64,000 bases of DNA from Comamonas sp. SCN 65-56 (lineage in GTDB: Bacteria > Pseudomonadota > Gammaproteobacteria > Burkholderiales > Burkholderiaceae_C): the NCBI RefSeq assembly GCF_001724135.1, contig NZ_MEDS01000025.1, positions 124,001 through 188,000 on the forward strand. Reading direction: 5' to 3'. This document shows, one piece after another, positions 17,603-26,102 of the stretch. Numbering within the stretch: the first letter of the stretch is position 1; the number at the start of each line of letters is the position of its first letter. Made by a program: the position numbers and the translations under genes. The notes below the pieces were generated by a model that saw only the letters and a list, made by a program, of their open reading frames with translations, was not told the origin of the DNA and did no database searches.

Positions 17603-17616
17603 GCTAAAATATTAGT
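17603..17616. promoter_or_regulatory. Near-copy of the hydroxylase operator upstream of the MFS gene
   Basis: GCTAAAATATTAGT matches ACTAATATATTAGT (13184-13197) at 12 of 14 positions, in the same orientation relative to a minus-strand start. The shared next base is T. It includes a TAATAT element on the minus strand that could be a -10 box. Confidence 0.5.
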
Positions 17617-17722
17617 TGTGTTACAGAACGTTGGACATAGGTATTGACCCTAATCAAAAAAGGGCGAATGAAAGCCAAAACCCTGTTGCCAACATTGTCG
17701 ATTTCTGCTAGTTCGGCAACCC

Positions 17723-17752
17723 TTGAGCGCTGCCTGCCAGCGTTGCTATAGT
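17723..17752 (+). promoter_or_regulatory. Candidate sigma70 promoter of the CoA-transferase operon
   Basis: TTGAGC (17723-17728) and TATAGT (17747-17752) are separated by 18 bp. The predicted transcript would start about 35 bp before the ATG at 17796. Confidence 0.5.
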
Positions 17753-17795
17753 CGACGCGGCCTCTTTTGGCGTGCATCCCTTTTTGCCCGTACCC

Positions 17796-18965
17796 ATGTC
17801 CTCCAGCGCTTCCTCCGCTGTCCTGCCTCTTGACGGCGTTCGCGTCGTCGAGTTTTGCTCTACCGCCGCCGGCCCGTTTTCCGCCATGCTGCTGGCCGAC
17901 ATGGGCGCGGCGGTGGTCAAGGTCGAGCCGCCTGCAGGCGACGGCCTGCGCCAGTGGCCGCCACTCACCGATGGCTACAGCGAGAACTTCGCCTCGCTCA
18001 ACCGCAACAAGCGCTCGGCGGCGCTCGATCTGAAGAACCCACAGGATCTGGCGTTGGCCAAGCGCCTGATCCTTGAATCCGACGTACTGGTGGAAAACAA
18101 CCGTCCTGGCGTCATGGCGCGCCTGGGTCTGGGGTATGAGGCGCTGTCAGCGGAAAAGCCGGGGCTGATCTACTGCTCCATCTCCGCCTACGGCCAGAGC
18201 GGTCCGCGCAGCAGCGAGGGCGGCTACGACCTGACCATTCAGGCAGCCTCCGGCGTGATGAGCGTCACTGGCGACCCGGATGGCGCACCCGCCAAATGCG
18301 GCGTGCCGATCGCGGATTTTTCCTCGGGGCTGTACGCGGCGTTTGCCATCGCCAGCCTGCTGGTGCAGGTGCGCGCCGGCGGCAAGGGGGCGCATATCGA
18401 TATCCCGATGTTCGGCTGCACGCTGGGCGTCGCGGCACTGCAGACCAGCGAGTTCTTTGGCAACGGCCGCAGTCCGGGGCGCCTGGGCTCTGCACACCCG
18501 AGGAACGCACCCTACCAGGCGTTTCAGGCCAGCGACGGCTATTTCGCCATCGCGGCCGGCAACCACAAGCTGTGGCTTGCGGTGCTCGACGTCGTGGGAC
18601 TGCCCGAACTCGCGCAGGATGCGCGCTTTCTGACGACCACCGACCGCGCCAAGCATCAGGGCGCGCTCAAGGAGATTCTGGAATCGGCGTTCACGCGCCA
18701 GCCTGTCGAGCACTGGATTGCCGCCTTCAACGCTGCCGGGGTGCCGCATGCACGCATCAACGATTACGCCGCGGCTCTTGCCGATCCCCAGGTGGAGCAC
18801 ATGGGCTGGGTTCGGCCCGTGCAGCTGCCGGGCGGACACGAGACGCGCACCTTCGCCTCGCCGCTGCGGCTGAACGGGCAGGGCTTTGCCATCCGCCGCC
18901 GTCCGCCAGCCTTGGGCGAGCACACCGAAGAAATCCGCGCCGAACTCGGGCGCAAAGGAGCATAA
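17796..18965 (+). CDS. CaiB/BaiF family (class III) CoA-transferase
   Basis: A 389-residue family III CoA-transferase. The N-terminus LPLDGVRVVEFCSTAAGPF and MLLADMGAAVVKVEPPAGD are family hallmarks. NRNKRSAALDLKNP and the GGYDLTIQAASGVMSVTG segment with the probable catalytic Asp follow, then the C-terminal ARINDYAAALADPQV. It transfers CoA between carboxylic acids. The ATG at 17796 is preferred over a GTG at 17772. It heads a tight three-gene operon with a thiol dioxygenase and an enoyl-CoA hydratase-like protein. This raises the possibility that it activates a sulfinic acid made by the dioxygenase, by analogy with 3-mercaptopropionate catabolism. That link is inference. Confidence 0.9.
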   Translation: MSSSASSAVLPLDGVRVVEFCSTAAGPFSAMLLADMGAAVVKVEPPAGDGLRQWPPLTDGYSENFASLNRNKRSAALDLKNPQDLALAKRLILESDVLVENNRPGVMARLGLGYEALSAEKPGLIYCSISAYGQSGPRSSEGGYDLTIQAASGVMSVTGDPDGAPAKCGVPIADFSSGLYAAFAIASLLVQVRAGGKGAHIDIPMFGCTLGVAALQTSEFFGNGRSPGRLGSAHPRNAPYQAFQASDGYFAIAAGNHKLWLAVLDVVGLPELAQDARFLTTTDRAKHQGALKEILESAFTRQPVEHWIAAFNAAGVPHARINDYAAALADPQVEHMGWVRPVQLPGGHETRTFASPLRLNGQGFAIRRRPPALGEHTEEIRAELGRKGA

Positions 18966-18969
18966 AGGC

Positions 18970-19560
18970 ATGCCCAACCACACGCGCCTGCTGGATTTCG
19001 TTGCCGCGATGACGCGGCTGGTCCAGGCCAGCAACGATGAAGACACGCTGATCGACGGCGCCACGCCGCTGATGCGCGATCTGGTCACGCACGACGACTG
19101 GCTGCCCGAGCCCATGGCCGTGCCACATCCGCAGTTCTACCAGCAGCACCTGCTCTACGGCGACCCGCTGGACCGCTTCTCACTCGTGAGTTTTGTCTGG
19201 GGCCCGGGGCAGAAGACACCGGTGCACGACCATACGGTGTGGGGCATCATCGGCATGCTGCGCGGCGCCGAAAACGGCCAGCGCTTCGCCGCCGACGCCC
19301 AGGGCCACTGGGCGCCCGCGGGTGAACCCACCACGCTGCAGCCGGGCGACCTAGACATCGTCTCGCCCACGCGCGGTGACATCCATGAAGTGGCCAACGC
19401 GCTGGACGACCGTGTCTCCATCAGCATCCACCTCTACGGCGGCAATATCGGGCGGGTGGCCCGCCACGTCTATGTCCCCGGCACCAGCACCGTGAAAACC
19501 TTTGTCTCGGGCTACTCCAACCTGTTGGCGCCCAACCTCTGGCCCAGGCCTGCCGCATGA
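18970..19560 (+). CDS. Cysteine dioxygenase-family thiol dioxygenase (possibly 3-mercaptopropionate dioxygenase)
   Basis: A 196-residue cupin of the cysteine dioxygenase type. The iron-binding HxH lies in TPVHDHTVWGIIGMLRG and the third His in RGDIHEVANA; both are typical of bacterial thiol dioxygenases. These enzymes use Fe(II) and O2 to oxidise a thiol to a sulfinate. The absence of a Cys at the usual crosslink position and the operon setting favour a broad or 3-mercaptopropionate-specific enzyme over true cysteine dioxygenase, but this is not proven. It starts four bases after the CoA-transferase stop and overlaps the next gene by 4 bp. Confidence 0.85.
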   Translation: MPNHTRLLDFVAAMTRLVQASNDEDTLIDGATPLMRDLVTHDDWLPEPMAVPHPQFYQQHLLYGDPLDRFSLVSFVWGPGQKTPVHDHTVWGIIGMLRGAENGQRFAADAQGHWAPAGEPTTLQPGDLDIVSPTRGDIHEVANALDDRVSISIHLYGGNIGRVARHVYVPGTSTVKTFVSGYSNLLAPNLWPRPAA

Positions 19561-20315
19561 GCACTGACGAGCTGCTGGTTCAGCGCGAAGGCGCGCTGCT
19601 GCACCTGCAATTGCAGCGCCCGGACAAGGGCAACGCGCTGTCTGCCAGTCTGGTCGCGGCCTTGCAGGTGGCGCTCGATGCGGCTGCGCTGGATGCTGGG
19701 TTGCGGCTGCTCGTGCTTTCCGGCGCGGGAAAGCACTTCTGCACCGGCTTTGACCTTTCCAAGCTGGAATCCGAAACCGACGATACGCTGCTCGCCCGCT
19801 TCACTCGCGTAGAGCTGATGCTGCAATCGCTTGCGCGCATGCCCTGCACCACGCTGGCACTGGCGCACGGACGCACCATGGGCGCCGGCGCCGATCTGTT
19901 TGCCGCCTGCAGCGAGCGCTGGATCGTCGACGACGCGAGCTTTGCCTTTCCGGGTGCGGGTTTCGGCTTAATACTGGGCACCGCACGACTGGCGGATATC
20001 GTCGGTGCGACGCAGGCCAGCCGCTGGATAGAAGGCGGCGAGACGATCAACGCCGCCGGCGCCTGCGCCAGTGGCCTTGCGCTGCGGCAACTCGAGCGCA
20101 CGGCATTGCCGCTCGAGCGCGATCAACTGCTCAGGCGCGTGAGTCGGCTGGACACCCAGACCCAGCGCGCCATCCACGCCGCCGTTGGCACCAGGCGCAG
20201 ACCCAGAGGGGATGTGGGCGACGCGCAGGATTTGGCCCGACTGGTCGAATCGGCCGCGCATCGCGGCCTGCGTGAGCGCATCGCTGCCTACCGCGCGGCG
20301 CAACGCCCGCGCTGA
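19557..20315 (+). CDS. Enoyl-CoA hydratase/isomerase family protein
   Basis: A 252-residue crotonase-fold protein. The oxyanion-hole segments are GAGKHFCTGFDLSKLE and HGRTMGAGADLFAACSERW. The loop where classical hydratases carry a catalytic Glu reads FPGAGFGLILG, with no Glu. Canonical hydratase chemistry is therefore doubtful, and a hydrolase, lyase or isomerase reaction on an acyl-CoA may be more likely. It is translationally coupled to the dioxygenase (ATGA overlap). The C-terminal region is unusually Arg/Ala-rich. It ends one base from the convergent trxC stop. Confidence 0.85.
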   Translation: MSTDELLVQREGALLHLQLQRPDKGNALSASLVAALQVALDAAALDAGLRLLVLSGAGKHFCTGFDLSKLESETDDTLLARFTRVELMLQSLARMPCTTLALAHGRTMGAGADLFAACSERWIVDDASFAFPGAGFGLILGTARLADIVGATQASRWIEGGETINAAGACASGLALRQLERTALPLERDQLLRRVSRLDTQTQRAIHAAVGTRRRPRGDVGDAQDLARLVESAAHRGLRERIAAYRAAQRPR

Positions 20316-20316
20316 A

Positions 20317-20760
20317 TCAACCCAGCGACTGGCGCACCCAGCGCACGATGTCGCTTGCGCCGCGCGCGCCCGAGGTACGCGCGATTTCGCGCCCACCCTG
20401 GAACACGATCATCGTCGGGATACTCCGAATACCATAGCGTGCAGCGATGGATTGGTGAGCCTCGGTATCCAGTTTGGCAAGGCGGGCCTGGGGCTCGAGC
20501 TGCTGCGCCGCCTCATGGAAGAACGGCGCCATCTGCAGGCAGGGCCCGCACCACGGCGCCCAGAAATCCACCACGACGGGAATCTGACTGCGCGTGATGT
20601 GCTTGTCAAAGCTCGCTTCATCCAGCGGCAACGGCTCGCCCTCGAACAGCGGCCGGTGGCACTGACCGCAATCGGGAGCGCTCGCCAGATCGTCGGCGCG
20701 AATCCGGTTGGTGGTATGGCAGTGGGGACAGACGACGTGCAGAGGGTCACTGGTGGTCAT
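20317..20760 (-). CDS. trxC: Thioredoxin 2 (TrxC)
   Basis: A 147-residue cytosolic thioredoxin with an N-terminal zinc-binding extension. Cys pairs C11/C14 (CPHC) and C31/C34 (CGQC) hold zinc. The thioredoxin domain has the active site WCGPC with C71 and C74, in the context VVVDFWAPWCGPC, and the cis-Pro loop RSIPTMIVF. It reduces protein disulfides and is part of the OxyR regulon in E. coli; oxyR itself is at the far end of this window. It converges on the enoyl-CoA hydratase-like gene. Confidence 0.96.
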   Translation of the reverse strand: MTTSDPLHVVCPHCHTTNRIRADDLASAPDCGQCHRPLFEGEPLPLDEASFDKHITRSQIPVVVDFWAPWCGPCLQMAPFFHEAAQQLEPQARLAKLDTEAHQSIAARYGIRSIPTMIVFQGGREIARTSGARGASDIVRWVRQSLG

Positions 20761-20820
20761 GGCGTGCTCGCTTGAAAATTCTGCCTGTCAGCTGCGGTCG
20801 CAGCCGGAATTTTCAACCGT

Positions 20821-21720
20821 TCACGCTGCGCAAACCAGCCGATCGCGCCCCTCGCGCTTGGCCTGGTACAACGCTGCATCGGCACGCGCCACCAGCTGCT
20901 GCGCCGTATCCCCGGGGCTGCGCAGCGCCAGGCCCGCGCTCACGCTGTAGCGCTGCTGCGGCATTGCGGGCAGTGGCACGGCATTGCGTGCGCGCGCCAG
21001 CAAGCGCTCGACGATGGGCTGCGCCTGCGCCATCGTGCAGTCCGGCAGCAGCAGCATGAACTCTTCGCCCCCCACGCGCCCGTAGCGATCGGCACGGCGC
21101 ATCTGGGCTTGCAGATGACCCGCAAAATCGCGCAATACGGCATCCCCCACCGGATGCCCATGGCGGTCATTGATCTGCTTGAAATGGTCCAGATCCAGCA
21201 TCACCAGCACCAGGGGATTGGGCCGAACGAAAAGTGCAGCCAGCTGCTGTTGCATGTAAGCGCGGTTGCTGATGCCCGTCAGCGCATCCGTCTGCGCCGC
21301 ACGCAGCGCCCGATCGCGCATCGCCCGCAAGTCTCGCCCTTGCTGATGCAATGCGGTGGTGTCGATCACGACACACAGCATCCATCCGTTGGCCAGCGTG
21401 GTTTCCGTGATCCAGTGCCACTGGCCGTTCTCCAGATCGCCCTCAAAAGCCCGAAACGGTTGTTTGCCACGGCGCGAGCGCGCCGACGCAAGCCAGGTTT
21501 CGAAATCCACATCCCCGCTGACCCGCGTGCCCTGACCAGCCGCATGGTTGGCGCGCATGATGTCCGTCCAGGTGCGTTGACCATCGGGCTGGTGGTGAAA
21601 CCGCTGCACAAAAGCCTCGTTGGCAAAGCGCAGCACATCCGCCTCATCGAACATCGCAACGGCCATCTCGGTCTCGCGCAGCAAGGTGTGCGCCATCTCG
21701 GCCAACATCAATTCAGGCAT
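20821..21720 (-). CDS. Diguanylate cyclase with N-terminal PAS-like domain
   Basis: A soluble 299-residue protein. Residues 15-125 look like a PAS sensor domain (EMAVAMFDEADVLRFANEAF, then a WITETTLANGWMLCVV strand pair). The C-terminal GGDEF domain has DALTGISNRAYM, VMLDLDHFKQINDRHGH, and the active-site loop as GGEEF, which is compatible with catalysis. RRAD five residues before the loop matches the RxxD inhibitory I-site. It should make cyclic di-GMP from two GTP. The ATG at 21720 is chosen over one at 21777 because the 19 extra residues show no family similarity. Confidence 0.9.
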   Translation of the reverse strand: MPELMLAEMAHTLLRETEMAVAMFDEADVLRFANEAFVQRFHHQPDGQRTWTDIMRANHAAGQGTRVSGDVDFETWLASARSRRGKQPFRAFEGDLENGQWHWITETTLANGWMLCVVIDTTALHQQGRDLRAMRDRALRAAQTDALTGISNRAYMQQQLAALFVRPNPLVLVMLDLDHFKQINDRHGHPVGDAVLRDFAGHLQAQMRRADRYGRVGGEEFMLLLPDCTMAQAQPIVERLLARARNAVPLPAMPQQRYSVSAGLALRSPGDTAQQLVARADAALYQAKREGRDRLVCAA

Positions 21721-21778
21721 GGCAGCAGGATAACGCGACAAATGGTTACATCCAAAGCAGGGAAACCCGAATCGCAAC

Positions 21779-21973
21779 TCATAACCACTTGACAGCCAGG
21801 CTCAGCAAAAAGCTGAGCAGCACGGTGCTCGCCAACGGGATTGACCACTGGCGCCCGAAGAGCCGAAATTCGAAATCGCCCGGCAGCCGCCCCAACCCCA
21901 GGCGGCGCAGCAGCGGCATCAACCCGCTGATGAGGACCAGCGCCAAAAAGACAACGATGAGCCAGCGCACCAT
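21779..21973 (-). CDS. DUF2905 family small membrane protein
   Basis: A 64-residue protein with two hydrophobic segments (residues 3-20 and 47-62) around a short polar loop LGRLPGDFEFRLFGRQWSIP. The GRLPGDxxF pattern is the hallmark of the DUF2905 family, whose function is unknown. It sits just downstream of the MidA-type methyltransferase gene (9 bp gap) on the same strand, so the two are likely co-transcribed. Confidence 0.87.
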   Translation of the reverse strand: MVRWLIVVFLALVLISGLMPLLRRLGLGRLPGDFEFRLFGRQWSIPLASTVLLSFLLSLAVKWL

Positions 21974-21982
21974 GCCGAGGCC

Positions 21983-23065
21983 TCACAAGCGGTGGGTGCG
22001 GTCGCCCTGCGCAAACCCGCGCGGCTGCCAGGCCTCGCCCGGTCCCACGGCCAGCACCTTGAACAGCTCGCCCATCTCGTGTTCAAGCATCAATTTGACC
22101 GCTGGCGCTTTATCCACGGGCGCCAATTGCTCCAATTTTTCAAGTAATCCATTGTTCATCAAAAAGTGCGCCTGGCTGGTGTAGCCGAGCACTTTCAGCC
22201 CGGCTTCCTGCGCCGCCAGCGCAATCCCCGTGAAGTTGACATGCGCGGTGATGTCTTTGAGGCCCGGATCCGCCAGCGGATCGGTATCCATCTGGTGCGC
22301 CCGGTGGCACACCAGCGTCCCCTGGGCACGCTGCGGGTGGTAATACTCGGACTCCGGAAAACCATAATCGATCAGAAAGGCCGCGCCACGCACCAGATGC
22401 CGCGCCAGCGTGCGCACGAAACCCTCTGCCTGCGGATGAATCTCCGTCAGATAGTCATGATCGCCCGGCACCTGCACCGGCGGACGCAGATCGGTAGGGC
22501 GGTCGCTCCACGCAAAATCATCATCTTGCAGCGCCACGCCGCGCTCATGCCAGACACCGTCCAAACGCTGCAGCAGTTGCACCGGCATGGCATCCAGCAC
22601 TTCGTTGCCCAGCACTACGCCCTCGATGCACTCGGGCAGGCGCTGCGCCCACTGCACCTTGCCGGCAAACGGCGCAAGCGCCTGCTGCTGGCGCATGCGC
22701 AGGCTGGTGGAGACATCCACAATGGTGTAACGTCGCACGCCATCGCCCAGCGCGCCCAGCACCTGCGCTGCCAGCGCCCCGCTGCCGGCGCCGAATTCCC
22801 AGATTTCATCGGTCTGCGTTGCAGCAAGCGCTTGGCGCACCTGCTCTGCCAGCACGGCGCCAAACACGGGCGAGAGCTCCGGCGCCGTCACAAAGTCGCT
22901 GCCGCTTTCGGGCATCGCGCCAAATTTGCGCAGATCGTTGGCGTAGTAGCCCAAACCGGGCGCATACAGCGCCTGCTGCATGAACCGATCAAAGCCGATC
23001 CAGCCTCCCGCATCGCGGATGGCATTGCGGATCTGCCGCGCCAGAAATTCACTCAAGCTTGTCAT
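21983..23065 (-). CDS. MidA/NDUFAF7-type SAM-dependent methyltransferase
   Basis: A 360-residue class I methyltransferase. The N-terminus has FMQQALYAPGLGYYAND, followed by SDFVTAPELSPVFG, and the SAM-binding loop EFGAGSGALAAQVL. VLGNEVLDAMPVQL and a FLIDYGFPESEYYHPQR segment complete the family pattern. The eukaryotic homolog NDUFAF7 methylates an Arg on a complex I subunit during assembly; the bacterial role is less clear. The start at 23065 begins MTSLSEFLARQIR; a longer upstream frame is not homologous. It diverges from the FolM-like gene. Confidence 0.9.
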   Translation of the reverse strand: MTSLSEFLARQIRNAIRDAGGWIGFDRFMQQALYAPGLGYYANDLRKFGAMPESGSDFVTAPELSPVFGAVLAEQVRQALAATQTDEIWEFGAGSGALAAQVLGALGDGVRRYTIVDVSTSLRMRQQQALAPFAGKVQWAQRLPECIEGVVLGNEVLDAMPVQLLQRLDGVWHERGVALQDDDFAWSDRPTDLRPPVQVPGDHDYLTEIHPQAEGFVRTLARHLVRGAAFLIDYGFPESEYYHPQRAQGTLVCHRAHQMDTDPLADPGLKDITAHVNFTGIALAAQEAGLKVLGYTSQAHFLMNNGLLEKLEQLAPVDKAPAVKLMLEHEMGELFKVLAVGPGEAWQPRGFAQGDRTHRL

Positions 23066-23128
23066 CGTTGACGCGATTTTGCCTTGTGCACAATGGCTGG
23101 ACTCGACCAATACCCCGTGCAAAGCGCC

Positions 23129-23926
23129 ATGCATCCATCTTCTTCCTGGGTTCTCGTCACCGGCGGCGCCACCCGCCTGGGCAGAGAAATTGCCTTGGCG
23201 TTCGCACGCGCCGGCTGGGATGTGCTGTGTCACTACCGCCATTCGCGGATCGCGGCCGAGGCTACAGCCGGTGAAATCGCGGCGCTTGGCCGCCAGTGCA
23301 GACTGATCGCTGCCGATCTGGCCAAACCCGATGCCGCCCAAGATCTGCTGAGCCTGTGTGCCGCTGAAGTTCACGCCGCTCCGCGCTGCATCGTCAACAA
23401 CGCCTCGCTGTTCGATGCAGACGATGCAGCGAGTGCCAACGCAGACTCGCTGCAACAGCACTTTGCCACCAACACCATCACACCGCTGCTGCTGGCCAAT
23501 GCACTCGCGCTGCAGGTGCGCGCGCAATCGCCCGACAGCCACGGGCGGCATTGCGTCATCCACCTGCTGGACCAGAAAGTGCACAACCTCAACCCGGATT
23601 ACTTTTCCTACACCGTCAGCAAACTGGCGCTCGAGCGCAGCGTCGCGCTGCAGGCGCAGGCGCTGGCGCCGCAGGTGCGCGTGTGCGGCCTCTCGCCCGG
23701 GCTGATGTACCTGAGCGGGCCGCAGACACAGGAAAATTTCGATCGCGCGAGCCGCGTCAATCTGCTGCAGCAACCGATTGACCCCGCAGCCGTTGCGCGT
23801 GCCGCCGTGTTCATCGCCGAAAACACCGCCCTCAACGGCTGCACCGTGCAAGCAGACAATGGTCAGCACCTGGTGCCGTTGGCGCGCGACGTGATGTTTG
23901 CCATGGGCGAAAATCCAGCGCCATGA
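23129..23926 (+). CDS. Short-chain dehydrogenase, FolM-like pteridine reductase
   Basis: A 265-residue SDR. The Rossmann motif is VLVTGGATRLGREIALAFA, with CHYRHS behind strand 2, consistent with NADPH preference. NNASLFD replaces the usual NNAG, as in pteridine reductases, and the catalytic YxxxK is YTVSK. The following two genes encode dihydroneopterin aldolase-family proteins, which supports a role in folate or tetrahydromonapterin metabolism. Two starts are possible: ATG 23129 (MHPSSSWVLV) or ATG 23093, 12 residues longer; neither has a strong ribosome binding site. The gene overlaps folB by 4 bp. Confidence 0.85.
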   Translation: MHPSSSWVLVTGGATRLGREIALAFARAGWDVLCHYRHSRIAAEATAGEIAALGRQCRLIAADLAKPDAAQDLLSLCAAEVHAAPRCIVNNASLFDADDAASANADSLQQHFATNTITPLLLANALALQVRAQSPDSHGRHCVIHLLDQKVHNLNPDYFSYTVSKLALERSVALQAQALAPQVRVCGLSPGLMYLSGPQTQENFDRASRVNLLQQPIDPAAVARAAVFIAENTALNGCTVQADNGQHLVPLARDVMFAMGENPAP

Positions 23927-24336
23927 ACTCCCTCCTGCTGGCCTTTGGCGCGCTCGATGCCCGCCTGGCGACGCACTGCCGCCTGCTCAGCCTGCGCCAG
24001 CACGAGCAACAGGTGCGTATCGGCATCCACACCTTCGAGCGTCAGGCGCCGCAACGCCTGTGGTTCGATGTGGACTTGTGCGTGCGGCTGGAGCAGGCTC
24101 CGGCCGCACGCGACGACATCTCCCAGACCGTCGACTACGATTTCATCCGCCAGACGATCGCAAGCGCCGTAGGAACGCAGCACCACGAGTTGCAGGAAAC
24201 GCTGTGCGACACCATTCTCAACGCCATGCTCCAGCGTCCTGACGTGCAGGCAGCGCGCGTTGCCACACGCAAGCCGGACGTGTATCCGGACAGCGCATCG
24301 GTCGGCACGGAGCGCATAGCCATCAAACCTTGGTAG
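23923..24336 (+). CDS. folB: Dihydroneopterin aldolase family protein, copy 1
   Basis: A 137-residue FolB-type protein. Recognisable elements are QVRIGIHTFERQAPQRLWFDV (substrate-binding strand-helix), DYDFIRQTI, HELQETLCDTI with the conserved Glu, and the catalytic Lys region TRKPDVYPD. The family cleaves dihydroneopterin to 6-hydroxymethyl-dihydropterin and glycolaldehyde in folate synthesis, or epimerises it (FolX). It is translationally coupled to the FolM-like gene. A second family member follows 18 bp downstream, so one copy is probably FolB and the other FolX-like. Confidence 0.85.
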   Translation: MNSLLLAFGALDARLATHCRLLSLRQHEQQVRIGIHTFERQAPQRLWFDVDLCVRLEQAPAARDDISQTVDYDFIRQTIASAVGTQHHELQETLCDTILNAMLQRPDVQAARVATRKPDVYPDSASVGTERIAIKPW

Positions 24337-24354
24337 ACGCACCTACGACACCCC

Positions 24355-24735
24355 ATGTCCATACCCCAGCCCCACCAAGGCCAGCAGAGCCTCACGCTCA
24401 ACGGCCTGCGTTTCGACGCCAACCTCGGCATCCTTGCGCATGAACGCAACGCGCCCCAACCGATCCGCGTGGATGCCGAGCTCAACCTCGGCACCCAGCC
24501 GCTGGCACCGCCCGACGACGACATCCTGCACGTGCTCGACTACCGCAAGGTGCGCCAGATCATCATCGACGAGTGCACCGCCGAGCACGTGAACCTGCTG
24601 GAGAGTCTGATCGGCAAGCTCGCGCGCCGTCTGCTGCTGCTGCCGGGTGTGCGCGGCGTGCGCGTGAAAATCGCGAAACTGGAAATATTTGATGACTGCG
24701 AAGTCGCCATTCGCGTCGAAACCGGACAGTGGTAG
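24355..24735 (+). CDS. Dihydroneopterin aldolase family protein, copy 2
   Basis: A 126-residue paralog of the preceding gene. It keeps [60 protein letters not shown] and [11 protein letters not shown]. The typical aldolase active-site Glu ([10 protein letters not shown]) and Lys (KIAKLEIF) are both present. The two copies share only the fold pattern, so they are not a recent duplication. It ends close to ttcA, whose ATG follows after a short gap. Which copy provides aldolase and which epimerase activity cannot be told from sequence alone. Confidence 0.85.
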   Translation: MSIPQPHQGQQSLTLNGLRFDANLGILAHERNAPQPIRVDAELNLGTQPLAPPDDDILHVLDYRKVRQIIIDECTAEHVNLLESLIGKLARRLLLLPGVRGVRVKIAKLEIFDDCEVAIRVETGQW

Positions 24736-24740
24736 ACCCC

Positions 24741-25652
24741 ATGCAAACAACCGAATCCATCCTCGAACCCACAGCCGTCGCCCACGACACCCGCAAGGCC
24801 GAACATGAAGCGCACAAACTGGAAAAGCGCCTGTGCCGCGAAACCACGCGCGCCATCATCGACTACGCCATGATCGAAGAAGGCGACAAGGTCATGGTTT
24901 GCCTCTCTGGCGGCAAGGACAGCTACACCTTGCTGGACATTCTGCGCAAGCTGCAACGGCGCGCACCGATCCAGTTCAGCATCGTCGCCGTCAACCTGGA
25001 CCAGAAGCAGCCGGGCTTCCCCGAACATATCCTGCCCGACTATCTCACGCGCATCGGCGTGGACTTTCACATCGAAAACCAGGATACCTACAGCATCGTC
25101 AAGCGCCTGGTGCCCGAGGGCAAGACCACCTGCAGCGTCTGCTCGCGCCTGCGCCGTGCCATCCTCTACCGCGTCGCCAGCGAACTGGGCGCCACCAAGG
25201 TAGCGCTGGGCCACCACCGCGACGACATCGTGACCACGCTGATGCTCAACATGTTCTACGGTGGGCGCATGAAGGGCATGCCGCCCAAGCTCGTCAGCGA
25301 CGACGGCAAGCATGTGGTGATCCGCCCGCTTTGCTATGTCACCGAAACCGACACCCGGCGCTGGTCCGAGCTGCAGGGCTTTCCCATCATCCCGTGCAAC
25401 CTCTGCGGCAGTCAGGAAGGCCTGCAACGCGTGGTTGTCGGCGAGATGCTGCGCGAGTGGGAAAAGAAGTTTCCAGGCCGCATAGAGAGCATGTTCCGCG
25501 CGATGAGCCACATCGTGCCCACGCACCTCATGGACCAGCAGCTGCACGACTTCAAGGGTGCGCACGCCACGGGCACTGCCGATCCCATGGGTGACAGGGC
25601 GTTCGATCCCGAAATCCTGCCGGCCCATGCCGGGGACCATCGGTGGTTGTGA
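24741..25652 (+). CDS. ttcA: tRNA 2-thiocytidine(32) synthetase TtcA
   Basis: A 303-residue ATP- and Fe-S-dependent enzyme that thiolates C32 of certain tRNAs. The PP-loop is [16 protein letters not shown]; the first catalytic cysteines are in [13 protein letters not shown], and [14 protein letters not shown] supplies the further Cys pair that binds the cluster. [20 protein letters not shown] is a family signature. The ATG at 24741 is preferred over a GTG at 24729. Co-location with the folB genes is common in Burkholderiales. It is the last clear housekeeping gene before the CRISPR-Cas region. Confidence 0.95.
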   Translation: MQTTESILEPTAVAHDTRKAEHEAHKLEKRLCRETTRAIIDYAMIEEGDKVMVCLSGGKDSYTLLDILRKLQRRAPIQFSIVAVNLDQKQPGFPEHILPDYLTRIGVDFHIENQDTYSIVKRLVPEGKTTCSVCSRLRRAILYRVASELGATKVALGHHRDDIVTTLMLNMFYGGRMKGMPPKLVSDDGKHVVIRPLCYVTETDTRRWSELQGFPIIPCNLCGSQEGLQRVVVGEMLREWEKKFPGRIESMFRAMSHIVPTHLMDQQLHDFKGAHATGTADPMGDRAFDPEILPAHAGDHRWL

Positions 25653-26102
25653 GTCGCCCCCACGGCTTTGGATACTTTCAGAGCACCGTGTCTTTACGGC
25701 AAAAAACCCGCTTCCCTTTGACAGGGCAACGTGGTATCGCAACCGCAACCAGGCCGAGGAGGCGTTTGGTGAGACGGCGTGAGACAAAACCGTTGAGACA
25801 ATAGCCTCAGATAACCCCCAGTGCACCGCCAGAGTGCCATGCCTGCGAGGCGCATCGCCCCGTCACGCCGACGCGGCCACCAGAGCCCCAAAGGATGGCG
25901 GCATCTGGAGGGTACGGGGAGGATCACGAAGGAGCCAAGCTGAAGCCGCGCAGACTAGAGGTGAAGTGGGGTGGCACCATCCAAAACCCATGCCAGCCAA
26001 TCATGGTATGGAGGACGATGGCACGTAGCACATGCTCTGTCGTTTTGAATAATTTGTTTGCAAAATCATACTCCTTGTTTCGCATCGCAGATCAACGCCG
26101 TC
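25653..26102. other. 450-bp intergenic region before cas3, no gene recognised
   Basis: No convincing coding frame, tRNA or hairpin terminator was found. Frames that cross it show no family similarity. The last 60 bp are AT-richer (for example TTTTGAATAATTTG near 26043-26056) and probably hold the cas3 promoter. It is the likely left flank of the CRISPR-Cas island; no copy of the initiator-tRNA 3' end was seen here. Confidence 0.5.

Noticed and set aside
19557-20315. Canonical enoyl-CoA hydratase assignment
   Set aside because: The usual catalytic Glu position reads FPGAGFG with no Glu, so only the superfamily is claimed and not the hydratase reaction.
25834-26028. A 64-codon frame upstream of cas3
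   Set aside because: No ribosome binding site, no recognisable residues and low-complexity composition; treated as intergenic.
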